Assembly (NCBI GenBank): GCA_017471765.1 | Contig: JAFURT010000015.1 | Location: 59,269 to 123,268, forward strand | DNA length: 64,000 nucleotides | Source: Clostridia bacterium | GTDB lineage: Bacteria > Bacillota > Clostridia > Oscillospirales > Acutalibacteraceae | Direction of reading: 5' to 3' | Shown here: positions 33,779-42,569 of the stretch, piece after piece | How positions within the stretch are numbered: position 1 is the first letter of the stretch | How the letters are laid out: every line of letters begins with the position of its first letter | Notes under the pieces: generated by a model | What the model was told of the DNA's origin: nothing | The model's database searches: none | What the model saw: only the letters and a program-made list of their open reading frames with translations | Position numbers and translations under genes: made by a program

Positions 33779-36700
33779 TTAAGGGAATAAAATTAGAAAT
33801 AATGTTTGCAAAAAAGCAGCTGATAATGTTATGGAAAATGACGACTTCAATCCCAACTTATTGAAATGAATTTTAATAGTCTTTTTTTCCATTTTTAGGC
33901 TAGTATTTTTTGAGCCCCTTACTCTCTTTTTTTTCAATGCATTTAGTTTGTTCTTGAGTTTGTTCCCCCAAAAAAGACTGATAACAATGTTTAGTACTAG
34001 GGCCGCTACATCAATCACAAAATCCAACAACCTAATCTTGGTGAAATTAAATTTGTTGGCAGCAAGAATAGACAAATATTTTGTTACAAAAGGGATAATA
34101 TTTCCGAGAGCAACAAACATTTTCCAATATTTCCCGCTTATGGGGACAACCATATTTGCACCACAAGTAAGGCAAGAACCTACATAACTGCCAAGAGGGC
34201 TTGTGATAATTGAGTGCTCTTTATTTTGAATAAACTTGTCATATAAGTAAGTAACAAAATCTGAAAATAATTGAACAAGAAACCCAAAAAATAAACCTAA
34301 AATAAATTTAAAGATAAGGCTTAATACTGCATTTCCTGCAAAATCTGATTCATTAACAGGATTGTTTCGGCAATATGCAAAAAGGTTTATATCGCTGCCC
34401 GACGGATTTAGTGTATTTACATCATCCCCATTCACAAATCTACTCACAGTCGGGTCATAATAACGCGACTGGAGATAATACATCCCAATTTCCACATCGT
34501 AATAATATCCACGGTAGCGGTAAGGGTTGACGTTGGCGATGTTGTTGGGAGCAGTGATGGGGTTGCCATCCTTATTAGTGACGGACAACACCTTACCCCA
34601 CGCATCGTAGGTATACTGGGCTACCACCTCACCATTGGGGTCAGTAATAGCAATCACATCACCCTGCAGGTTTTTCAGAAAATAGTAGCAAATGCTCAAA
34701 TACTTGACGCCACAGATATTGTCCTCGTTGTCATACAGAGGAATGAGCGTGCGGACATCCTCGTCGCTGTTCTGCCAACTCTCGCAAACAATCTTTGTAC
34801 CGTCGAGGATGTAATCATGACGAATACCATCCACCGTCTTAGAGGTACGGATGCCGTTGGCGTTGTAAGTATAGGTGTTGTTGCCGAACGACTTGAGCTG
34901 TCTGCCCTTTTCCCAAGTAAGCGCATGCCCCAAATACGAAGTAGGATTCCCCTGTGCGTCGTAGGTGATGGCCTGCCCGTTGTACGAGGTCAGCAGGTCT
35001 TTCCACACGCTGTCGTAGGTGTAGGTCACGCCATTCTTGCTGAGGATGTTGCCGTAGTTATCATAGGTCATGGCGTTGACTACGGTATATTCCTCGGCAT
35101 CTACCGCCCGATGTTCTTCGGTGAGCAACTGACCCAGTGCGTCATAGGTGTACACCCACTCGCCGTCCAGACTGTCGATGACCCGGGTGATGCGCTCTTC
35201 CTCGTCGTACTCGTACTCGATGGTGCGGCCATCCGCAAAGGTGATGCGGCTAACAAGGTTAGTCGTGGGGGTAGATTTCAGTTTATTGTTGTCCTTATGC
35301 TCGTCCGTAGCCGTGCCCACCACATAGTCAAACTGCCGGGACACGAAGCCGGTGCCGAGCTGCAATTCCTCAAAGACTTTACGACCAAAAGAGTCCGTCT
35401 TGGAGTGGGAGGTGATACAGGTGTTCAGGCCGATGTAGCGGTGCGACACCGGCTGACCGCCCTCCGGGTACTCATAGCAGACGGTCTGTCCCGTAGCGGA
35501 TACATCCTGACGGGTCAGATTGCCCTCTTTGTCATAGCGATAGCGGATGGCATTGACAAAGGTGCGCTTGGTGACATTCTCGTAGTCACCCAGCTCAACC
35601 GTACATTCGGTGGTAGATCGCAACACGCCATTCTCATACATATAAGTATACTCTTTCAGTCCCGTAATGTCAATAGACCGGACGAGGTTGCCGTCATTAT
35701 CGTACACATATTTGTAGTAGGCGATGGGGGTTGCTGTCGAATCAGCGGCCTGTGCTTCACTTTCGTACCACTTTTCGGCAACCAACTGTCCCAGACCGTT
35801 GTAGGTAGCCTTCATCACGTGGCCATTGGCGTAGGTGACGGACTTGAGACGGCCACTGCCCGGCTTGTAGCCATAGGTGACCAGCGGGTTCTGTGCGCCG
35901 GTCACGCCGATGGTGGCCAGATTGTGGTGGGCATCGTAGGTCAGACCATAGCCCATCCCATCGCCACGGGTAATGGCGGTGAGATTGCCCATGGCATTGT
36001 AGCCATAGGACACGTTGGCCATTGGCGTCTCCGGGTACAGGACGTTGTCGTTTTCATCTCTCAGCACATTGCCATTCTCATCTCGCAGGGCGGCAAAACT
36101 CTCCACCTTGGTGGTGCGGCCACTGGTGTCGTACTCATAGGCGGTCTTGTTGTCACAGCGGTCAGTAACGGCGGTGGTGCGAGAGGTGACCGGGTCAACG
36201 GTGTATTCGGTGGTGTTGCCCCGGGCATCCGTCTCCCGAATCAGGTCGTTGCCGCTATCATCCATTCCCGATTCCTCCGAGAATCTGTTTGCATTATACG
36301 CAAAGGAACGGTACACCGTGCCAAACTCGCCGTCGGTGAAGGTGGTCTCGGTGAGAGGATTGCCGTGGGCGTCCAGCAATTCATCAAAGGTGGGGGTGTC
36401 CTCGGCGGTTTCCATGTAGGGGTCGGAGTCCTCCGTCACATCGTTGACACCGGCAAAATCCTCGGCGGTCAGCCCGGTTTCCAAGCTATCCCGTACTAAC
36501 TGAATGTCGTCGAAATAGGCTGTTTCGTTGTTGTAGCTGTAGTCACAATAGACCCGGACATATTCCACACTGGCGTACCGGCTCTTGGCAAACTGCACCG
36601 AAGCGAACTGCCAGCCCTCGGTAGCCGGGGCAAAGTCGGCGGTGTATTCCTCCGGCTGTTCAATATCCGTCAGTTTAATAACGGCACGCAGACGGAAGGG

Positions 36701-38524
36701 ATACTCGGTGCTGTCTGAATCGGACGAGGGAGGAAGGCTTTCCCCCTTCGCCCAGCCGGACAGGGTGAAGGTTTCCCGGACACCGGCGGCGGTGAGGGCA
36801 TCCACCTCCTGCCAGGCATATCGCTCGGCGTACACACCGCCCGGTAGTTTCAATGCGCCTAAGCTATTAAAGGTTGCTTCCTCAGAAATAATAACGTCGG
36901 AGTTGGAAGGGTTCCAACCCCCCCACAAGAATCTGTCATATCCGTAGTTGTCAAATCCGCCGTTTGCCAACAGATTATACGAGCCGGCGTAAGGGTTGGA
37001 CTCCAACTGTGCACTATCCACCAGCACGGCACCAGCGCCATTCATGCAGATAGCTACCCGGACTGCGGCCATCTCATTCAAATGAAACGGAACAGCCAAG
37101 CGGACGGCTTCGTTCACGCAACCATTTACGGTCTCGCTGGTAATGACGGAGGAAGTGTCCCTTAAGTTGGTGACAGACAGATATATGCCTGTATCGTTGC
37201 CGGTGAGAACGGGTCCGTCATTCTGTACATAGACAGAGAAGGTGTAATCACCGGCAGGCAAGGCGGTGCTGTACTGATACAGTCCGGTGTCCGTCAGGTC
37301 GCTGGCGTTGCACATGCGGACACCGTTCTGGCTGGTTTTCAACCCCTTAGACACGAGCTGGCAGGAAAAGTCTTCCACCTGCTTCAGAAACGACCAGTTA
37401 TCCAACGAACGGAAGCTATGCCCCATCAATCGGTTGTCACTATACGCTCGTGCGCCAATGCCCTGCGTGGCATTGGCAGGGTCACCGCCAGTCAAGCCAA
37501 TGTTCTCGCCGTTGACGTACATGTACTCGCCCACCACGTTGCCATCCGCATCAAAGGTGTAGACGGTGGTGGTGACGGTGGCCGGTTCGTCTCCGTCTGC
37601 CGGCTCAGTGAGGGTGACGGTGGCTCGCTTGGCGTCGGCGGCATAGGCATAGGTGGTCACCGGAGCCATCCCATCTGTATAGCCGGCCTGGGGGCGCTCA
37701 CCGTGCTCGGTTACGCTGACCAAGCAATCGCCGTCAAAGGTGTAGGTGTTGTACAGGACAGGCCAACCGTCTGCCCTCTCAATAAAGACATTGTTCGGCT
37801 TGCGGCCTACATAGTAGATCTTGGCTACTGTACCGTCCGGATAGGTGATCTTGTTCAAATTTTCTCCGGAGTAGGCATAGGTGATACAGGTGTTATCCGG
37901 GGCGGTGATTTTGGTTAAAAAGCCATTGGTGTACTCGAAATTAAACGTACGCTCGGCGCCATCGGTAACAGCGGTCAACAGCCCATCGGTGTAGGTGATG
38001 GTCTGCTGGTTGCCGTATGCATCGGCGATCCGCACCAGACGGCCTGCCGTGTCAAACAGGTAGGTGTCATCGCCCAGGGTCATGGTCCGCAAATGGGGGT
38101 CGTATACCGTTTCGCTGTCCTCTACATTGGTGTACAAGGCGTATTCTGCGCCGTTTTCATCCTTGGCGGTCTTGTCGCTCTCGATGAAGTAGACATCCTC
38201 GCCCTGTTCATCCTTGTAGATGTAGCCGAGATAGTCAGCATCGTTGTGCCGGAAGGAACGGAGCACCATACTCTGCATCACGTTCAGCTTCCAGCCACTG
38301 CCAATATGCATGGCGGAAAAATCTGCCGTGTGCAAGCCGATATTGGAATTACCCGTGTAGCGATAGTGCGACAGGGCGCTATCGTACAGGTGCCGGATGG
38401 TCACCGGCATACGGTTGCCGCCCCAAGCGAAATCCTCCGATTCGATCGTGAGAGTTTGGGTTTGCAGGTCGATGTAACTCTCGCCTAACCGACCTAAGCT
38501 GTGTGAATTAGTGGCGTTTTGCAT
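33779..38524 (-). CDS. Rhs/YD-repeat polymorphic toxin with membrane-active C-terminal tip
   Basis: 1581 residues from ATG 38524, which follows AAAGGAAG; farther upstream starts fall in or near the operator. No signal peptide or secretion pre-domain is visible. The body has YD/RHS repeats (TYTDGLLTAVTDGAERTFNF, YDTSGRTTKVES, YEYDEEERITRVIDSLDGEW), a CBM-like beta-sandwich near 545-715, and ends in the Rhs-associated core (RYRGYYYDVEIGMYYLQSRYYDP near 1341, then FAYCRNNPVNESDFAGN near 1395). The last 185 residues form the tip: three or four hydrophobic spans with a Lys/Arg-rich stretch (KLKNKLNALKKKRVRG), no recognisable nuclease motif. DNA of the body is GC-rich, of the tip AT-rich, the classic Rhs pattern. 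Confidence 0.9.
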   Translation of the reverse strand: MQNATNSHSLGRLGESYIDLQTQTLTIESEDFAWGGNRMPVTIRHLYDSALSHYRYTGNSNIGLHTADFSAMHIGSGWKLNVMQSMVLRSFRHNDADYLGYIYKDEQGEDVYFIESDKTAKDENGAEYALYTNVEDSETVYDPHLRTMTLGDDTYLFDTAGRLVRIADAYGNQQTITYTDGLLTAVTDGAERTFNFEYTNGFLTKITAPDNTCITYAYSGENLNKITYPDGTVAKIYYVGRKPNNVFIERADGWPVLYNTYTFDGDCLVSVTEHGERPQAGYTDGMAPVTTYAYAADAKRATVTLTEPADGDEPATVTTTVYTFDADGNVVGEYMYVNGENIGLTGGDPANATQGIGARAYSDNRLMGHSFRSLDNWSFLKQVEDFSCQLVSKGLKTSQNGVRMCNASDLTDTGLYQYSTALPAGDYTFSVYVQNDGPVLTGNDTGIYLSVTNLRDTSSVITSETVNGCVNEAVRLAVPFHLNEMAAVRVAICMNGAGAVLVDSAQLESNPYAGSYNLLANGGFDNYGYDRFLWGGWNPSNSDVIISEEATFNSLGALKLPGGVYAERYAWQEVDALTAAGVRETFTLSGWAKGESLPPSSDSDSTEYPFRLRAVIKLTDIEQPEEYTADFAPATEGWQFASVQFAKSRYASVEYVRVYCDYSYNNETAYFDDIQLVRDSLETGLTAEDFAGVNDVTEDSDPYMETAEDTPTFDELLDAHGNPLTETTFTDGEFGTVYRSFAYNANRFSEESGMDDSGNDLIRETDARGNTTEYTVDPVTSRTTAVTDRCDNKTAYEYDTSGRTTKVESFAALRDENGNVLRDENDNVLYPETPMANVSYGYNAMGNLTAITRGDGMGYGLTYDAHHNLATIGVTGAQNPLVTYGYKPGSGRLKSVTYANGHVMKATYNGLGQLVAEKWYESEAQAADSTATPIAYYKYVYDNDGNLVRSIDITGLKEYTYMYENGVLRSTTECTVELGDYENVTKRTFVNAIRYRYDKEGNLTRQDVSATGQTVCYEYPEGGQPVSHRYIGLNTCITSHSKTDSFGRKVFEELQLGTGFVSRQFDYVVGTATDEHKDNNKLKSTPTTNLVSRITFADGRTIEYEYDEEERITRVIDSLDGEWVYTYDALGQLLTEEHRAVDAEEYTVVNAMTYDNYGNILSKNGVTYTYDSVWKDLLTSYNGQAITYDAQGNPTSYLGHALTWEKGRQLKSFGNNTYTYNANGIRTSKTVDGIRHDYILDGTKIVCESWQNSDEDVRTLIPLYDNEDNICGVKYLSICYYFLKNLQGDVIAITDPNGEVVAQYTYDAWGKVLSVTNKDGNPITAPNNIANVNPYRYRGYYYDVEIGMYYLQSRYYDPTVSRFVNGDDVNTLNPSGSDINLFAYCRNNPVNESDFAGNAVLSLIFKFILGLFFGFLVQLFSDFVTYLYDKFIQNKEHSIITSPLGSYVGSCLTCGANMVVPISGKYWKMFVALGNIIPFVTKYLSILAANKFNFTKIRLLDFVIDVAALVLNIVISLFWGNKLKNKLNALKKKRVRGSKNTSLKMEKKTIKIHFNKLGLKSSFSITLSAAFLQTLFLILFP

Positions 38525-38582
38525 GTTTTTTCTTCCTTTCTTTTTTACATGGTTTTGCACTTCTTTTCCGGAAAAAAGGCAT

Positions 38583-38616
38583 AAAAGTAGAACGAACAAA
38601 CGTTCGCTCTACTTTT
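38583..38616 (-). promoter_or_regulatory. 34-bp operator-like palindrome containing a LexA-like box
   Basis: The arms AAAAGTAGA...TCTACTTTT surround CGAACAAACGTTCG (38593-38606), which fits the Gram-positive LexA/SOS core CGAAC-N4-GTTCG. It lies right after the -10 box, over the predicted start of transcription, where a repressor would block. TetR-family operators can look similar. Confidence 0.55.
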
Positions 38617-38645
38617 ATTGTAGACGATATTTTCGACTTTGTCAA
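38617..38645 (-). promoter_or_regulatory. Sigma-A promoter of rhs
   Basis: Minus strand TTGACA (38640-38645), 17-bp spacer, TACAAT (38617-38622). Confidence 0.85.
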
Positions 38646-38669
38646 TACGGTAGTCGGTGGTAAAAAAGA

Positions 38670-38703
38670 AAAACCTGATTCCGCAAACGCGAAATCAGGT
38701 TTT
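38670..38703 (-). terminator. Rho-independent terminator of the ABC exporter operon
   Basis: Stem AAAACCTGATT/AATCAGGTTTT with T-run on the minus strand, 7 bp past the stop at 38711. Confidence 0.85.
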
Positions 38704-38710
38704 CGGATGC

Positions 38711-40660
38711 TTACTCCAGTTCAAATGCACCGGTGTAGAGCTGATAATAGGTGCCCTTTTGCGCCAGGAGGGTGGCGTGGTCACCACGCTCGATGATGCG
38801 GCCGTGCTCCAGCACCATGATGACATCTGCATCCATGATGGTGGACAGCCGGTGGGCAATAACGAACACAGTGCGGCCCTCCATCAGCTTATCCATACCC
38901 CGTTGCACGATGGCCTCGGTGCGGGTATCGATGGAGGAGGTGGCCTCATCCAGAATCATCACCGGCGGGTCGGCCACTGCTGCCCGGGCGATGGCGATGA
39001 GCTGCCGCTGACCCTGGGACAGATTGGCTCCGTTATTCTGCAGCAGGGTGTCGTAGCCCTGGGGCAGGCGGGTGATGAAATCATCTGCGCCGGCCAGACG
39101 GGCGGCCTGCCGACACTCCTCGTCGGTGGCCTCCAGGTTGCCATAGCGGATGTTCTCCATCACCGTGCCGGTGAACAGGTTAGTATCCTGCAGAACGATG
39201 CCCAAAGACCGGCGAAGGTCGGCCTTTTTGATTTTGTTGATATTGATGCCGTCGTACCGCACCTTACCGTCCGCAATATCATAGAAGCGGTTGATGAGGT
39301 TGGTGATGGTGGTCTTGCCGGCGCCGGTGGAGCCGACAAAGGCTACCTTCTGTCCCGGCTCGGCATACACCGACACGTCGTGGAGCACCGGCTTGCCTTC
39401 TTCATAGGCAAAGTCCACCTCGGTGAGCCGCACATCCCCCTGCAACAGGGTGTAGGTGATGGTGCCGTCGGTGTGGGGGTGCTTCCATGCCCAGCGGCCG
39501 GTGCGGGTTGCAGACTCGGTGATGGTACCGTCCTCTGCCACCACAGCGTTGATCAGGGTGACATAGCCGTTGTCCACCTCCGGGGTCTCGTCCATCAGGG
39601 CGAAGAGCCGCTCGGCACCGGCCAGACCCATGGCGATATGGTTGATCTGCTGAGATACCTGGTTGACGTTGCCGGTGAACTGCTTGGTCATGTTGAGGAA
39701 GGGGACCACGATATCAATGGTGAACTTGGGGAACATTCCCAGACCGAAGTTGGGCACGTTGGCCACCAGAAATACGCCGCCAATCATGGCGCAGGCCACG
39801 TACAGCACGTTGCCGATGTTCATGATGATAGGGCCGAGGCTGTTGGCGAAGGCATTGGCTTTGTAGCTGTCTTTATACAACTCCTCATTGAGGGCGTCGA
39901 AGTCTCCCTGTGCGGCGTCCTCGTGGCAGAATACCTTGACCACACGCTGGCCGTTCATCATCTCCTGGATGAAGCCCTCCGTCTTGCCGATGGATTTTTG
40001 CTGTCGGATAAAATACTTGGCAGAGCCGCCGCCGATCTTCTTGGACACAAAGAACATGGCGACCACGCCCAACAGCACCACCAGGGTCATAGGGATGCTG
40101 TAATACAGCATGATAAACAGCACGGTCACCACGATGATGGACGCCTGTAACAGGCTGGGCAGAGACTGGGAGATGAGCTGCCGCAGGGTGTCAATATCGT
40201 TGGTGTAGTGGCTCATAATGTCGCCGTGCTTGTGGGTGTCAAAGTATTTGATAGGTAAGTTTTGCATCCCATCGAACATCTTGCACCGCATCTTGCTCAG
40301 AAATCCTTGGGTGATGTAGGCCATCAACTGGGATTGCAGGGTAATCAGCGAGATGGACACCACATACAGGCCGATAAGAATACCGATGAGGGGGAGAATC
40401 TGTGGCATAGCCTCTGCCAGGGGGGTGCCGTTATCCAGGCTCGCCGTGATGACAGCCAGTACCTTTTGGGTGAAGATAGAAGGGATGGCGCTGACGATTG
40501 CCGCAAAGATGATGCAGAATACCACGATGGGAATCAGCTTGGGATAAAATTGGAACAACAGCTTGATCGTGCGGGGGAGGGTGTTTTTATTCACCTTCGG
40601 GCGAGGACCCATGGGGCCTCGCCCGCCGGGACCTTTGGGGGCCGCAACAGGTTTACTCAT
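38711..40660 (-). CDS. ABC exporter half-transporter, subunit with canonical ATPase site
   Basis: 649 residues from ATG 40660, 8 nt after GGGAGG and overlapping the upstream gene by 8 bp. N-terminal six-span membrane domain preceded by a Gly/Pro/Lys-rich leader, then an ATP-binding domain with Walker A VGSTGAGKTTI, signature LSQGQRQLI and Walker B VMILDEATSSID with catalytic Glu. An insertion of about 40 residues precedes the nucleotide-binding domain. With the 40653 product it should form a heterodimeric multidrug-type exporter of the BmrCD/TM287-288 class; substrate unknown. Confidence 0.93.
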   Translation of the reverse strand: MSKPVAAPKGPGGRGPMGPRPKVNKNTLPRTIKLLFQFYPKLIPIVVFCIIFAAIVSAIPSIFTQKVLAVITASLDNGTPLAEAMPQILPLIGILIGLYVVSISLITLQSQLMAYITQGFLSKMRCKMFDGMQNLPIKYFDTHKHGDIMSHYTNDIDTLRQLISQSLPSLLQASIIVVTVLFIMLYYSIPMTLVVLLGVVAMFFVSKKIGGGSAKYFIRQQKSIGKTEGFIQEMMNGQRVVKVFCHEDAAQGDFDALNEELYKDSYKANAFANSLGPIIMNIGNVLYVACAMIGGVFLVANVPNFGLGMFPKFTIDIVVPFLNMTKQFTGNVNQVSQQINHIAMGLAGAERLFALMDETPEVDNGYVTLINAVVAEDGTITESATRTGRWAWKHPHTDGTITYTLLQGDVRLTEVDFAYEEGKPVLHDVSVYAEPGQKVAFVGSTGAGKTTITNLINRFYDIADGKVRYDGININKIKKADLRRSLGIVLQDTNLFTGTVMENIRYGNLEATDEECRQAARLAGADDFITRLPQGYDTLLQNNGANLSQGQRQLIAIARAAVADPPVMILDEATSSIDTRTEAIVQRGMDKLMEGRTVFVIAHRLSTIMDADVIMVLEHGRIIERGDHATLLAQKGTYYQLYTGAFELE

Positions 40661-42395
40661 GGTCATCGCCTCCCTTCGTCTGCTGGGTATAGATTTCCTG
40701 ATACATCTCGCAGGAGGCCAGCAATTCCCCGTGGGTGCCGGCGGCGGCAATGCGCCCGCCCTCCATCATCAGGATGAGGTCGGCATCCTGCACCGAGGCT
40801 ACACGCTGGGCGATGATGATCTTGGTGGTTTCGGGAATGTAGCTCTTGAAGCCTGCACGGATGAGGGCATCGGTGCGGGTGTCCACCGCACTGGTGGAGT
40901 CGTCCAGAATGAGGATTTTTGGCCGCTTCAGCAGCGCCCGGGCGATGCACAGACGCTGTTTCTGGCCGCCGGATACATTGGAACCGCCCTGCTCGATGTG
41001 GGTGTCGTACCCATCGGGGAAGGAGGAAACAAAGTCGTGAGCCTGTGCCAGTTTACAGGCTTCCACCAGTTCTTCGTCGGTGGCGTCGGGATTGCCCCAG
41101 CGCAGGTTCTCCTTGATGGTGCCGGCGAACAGCAGATTTTTCTGCAGTACCATGGCCACCGCTCCACGCAGGGTATCCATATCGTACTGCCGCACGTCCA
41201 CGCCGCCTACCTCAACCGTGCCTTCTGAAACATCGTACAGACGGGGGATGAGCTGTACCAGTGTAGATTTACCGGAGCCGGTACCACCGAGTATGCCCAC
41301 CGTTGCCCCGGAGGGGATGGATAGGTCAATATCCGACAGGGCATACTTTTCTGCCTTAGCAGAATATTTGAAGTTGACACCACGGAAGGTGATGGCCCCA
41401 TTCTCCACCGTTGTAATCGGCTCAGCAGGATTAGCCAGAGTAGGTTGCTCGTCCAGCACCTCCCCGATTCGCTTGAAGGACTCTGCCGAGATGGTGAGGG
41501 TGACGTAAATCATGGACAGCATCATGAGCTGCATCAAAATCTGCATGCCGTAGGTCAGCATAGCGGAAATCTCGCCCACGTTGATGGTGGCACCGCCGTT
41601 GCCGATAATCAGGCGGGAACCAACCAACAGCACAAACACCATATTGAAGTAGATGCAGAACTGCATCAGGGGACCGTTCATAGCAACCAGGCGCTCCGCT
41701 CTGGTGAAATCCTTACGGATATCGTCGGAGGCGGCGTCGAACTTCTCCCGTTCATATTCCTCACGAGAGAACCCTTTGACCACCCGCATACCCCGGACGT
41801 TTTCTTCAATGGACTCGTTGAGCCGGTCATATTTTTTGAACACCCGGCGGAAGGCAGGCATGGCAAACCGGGCCACCAGCAACAGGCCGCACGCCAGCAC
41901 CGGGATGATGACCACGAAGGAGGTGGCCAGCCAGCCACCCATGATAAAGGCCATCACGGTGGAGAAGATGAGCATCAGCGGCGCACGGACAGCGATACGG
42001 ATGAGCATCATAAAGGACATCTGGGCGTTGCCGATGTCGGTGGTCATACGGGTCACCAGCGATGCCGAGGAGAATTTATCCATGTTCTCGAAGGAGAAGG
42101 TCTGGATATTCTTAAACACATCGTGCCGCAGATTCTTGGAGAAGCCGGCGGAGGCTTTGGCGCAGGTGACGCCGGCAATGCCGCCGCAGGTGAGGGACAG
42201 CACCGCCATACCGATAAGCAGCAAGCCGGTCTGGATGACACGGCTCAGGTTGGTGCCGGCTTCGATACGATTCACCAGGTCAGCGGTAATGAAGGGAATA
42301 AGGCATTCGATAACCGCCTCCAGCACGATGAACAGCAGGGTCAGCAGGGTGGGCTTTTTGTATTCTCGCACACACCTCAGCAATTTTTTATACAT
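40653..42395 (-). CDS. ABC exporter half-transporter, subunit with degenerate Walker B
   Basis: 580 residues, ATG 42395 after AAAGGA. Six-span membrane domain and ATP-binding domain with Walker A GGTGSGKSTL, signature VSGGQKQRL and Walker B ILILDDSTSAVD. The catalytic glutamate is Asp, as in the degenerate half of heterodimeric exporters such as BmrC and TM287, so only one of the two ATP sites is expected to hydrolyse well. First gene of a two-gene operon with its own promoter and terminator. Confidence 0.93.
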   Translation of the reverse strand: MYKKLLRCVREYKKPTLLTLLFIVLEAVIECLIPFITADLVNRIEAGTNLSRVIQTGLLLIGMAVLSLTCGGIAGVTCAKASAGFSKNLRHDVFKNIQTFSFENMDKFSSASLVTRMTTDIGNAQMSFMMLIRIAVRAPLMLIFSTVMAFIMGGWLATSFVVIIPVLACGLLLVARFAMPAFRRVFKKYDRLNESIEENVRGMRVVKGFSREEYEREKFDAASDDIRKDFTRAERLVAMNGPLMQFCIYFNMVFVLLVGSRLIIGNGGATINVGEISAMLTYGMQILMQLMMLSMIYVTLTISAESFKRIGEVLDEQPTLANPAEPITTVENGAITFRGVNFKYSAKAEKYALSDIDLSIPSGATVGILGGTGSGKSTLVQLIPRLYDVSEGTVEVGGVDVRQYDMDTLRGAVAMVLQKNLLFAGTIKENLRWGNPDATDEELVEACKLAQAHDFVSSFPDGYDTHIEQGGSNVSGGQKQRLCIARALLKRPKILILDDSTSAVDTRTDALIRAGFKSYIPETTKIIIAQRVASVQDADLILMMEGGRIAAAGTHGELLASCEMYQEIYTQQTKGGDDHE

Positions 42396-42444
42396 GAGCA
42401 GGATCCTTTCTGTAACACAACAGGTCTTTTTTTACAATTACTAC

Positions 42445-42473
42445 ATTATATCCCGATTAGAAAAACAAGTCAA
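42445..42473 (-). promoter_or_regulatory. Sigma-A promoter of the ABC exporter operon
   Basis: Minus strand TTGACT (42468-42473), 17-bp spacer, TATAAT (42445-42450). Confidence 0.85.
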
Positions 42474-42525
42474 TATTTGCGAAAAATGTTCAAAAAATGT
42501 TCATGTACTGGGGAGAATAAAGCGA

Positions 42526-42556
42526 CACCCGTTCGGTATAGTTTGCCGAACGGGTG
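42526..42556 (-). terminator. Terminator of the LRR-cohesin-dockerin gene
   Basis: Stem CACCCGTTCGG/CCGAACGGGTG, 14 bp past the stop at 42570; tail only weakly T-rich. Confidence 0.7.
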
Positions 42557-42569
42557 CCACAGTAGTCTC

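Noticed and set aside
38657-40150. 497-codon plus-strand frame over the ABC transporter gene
   Set aside because: Antisense shadow; the minus-strand frame has complete Walker and signature motifs.
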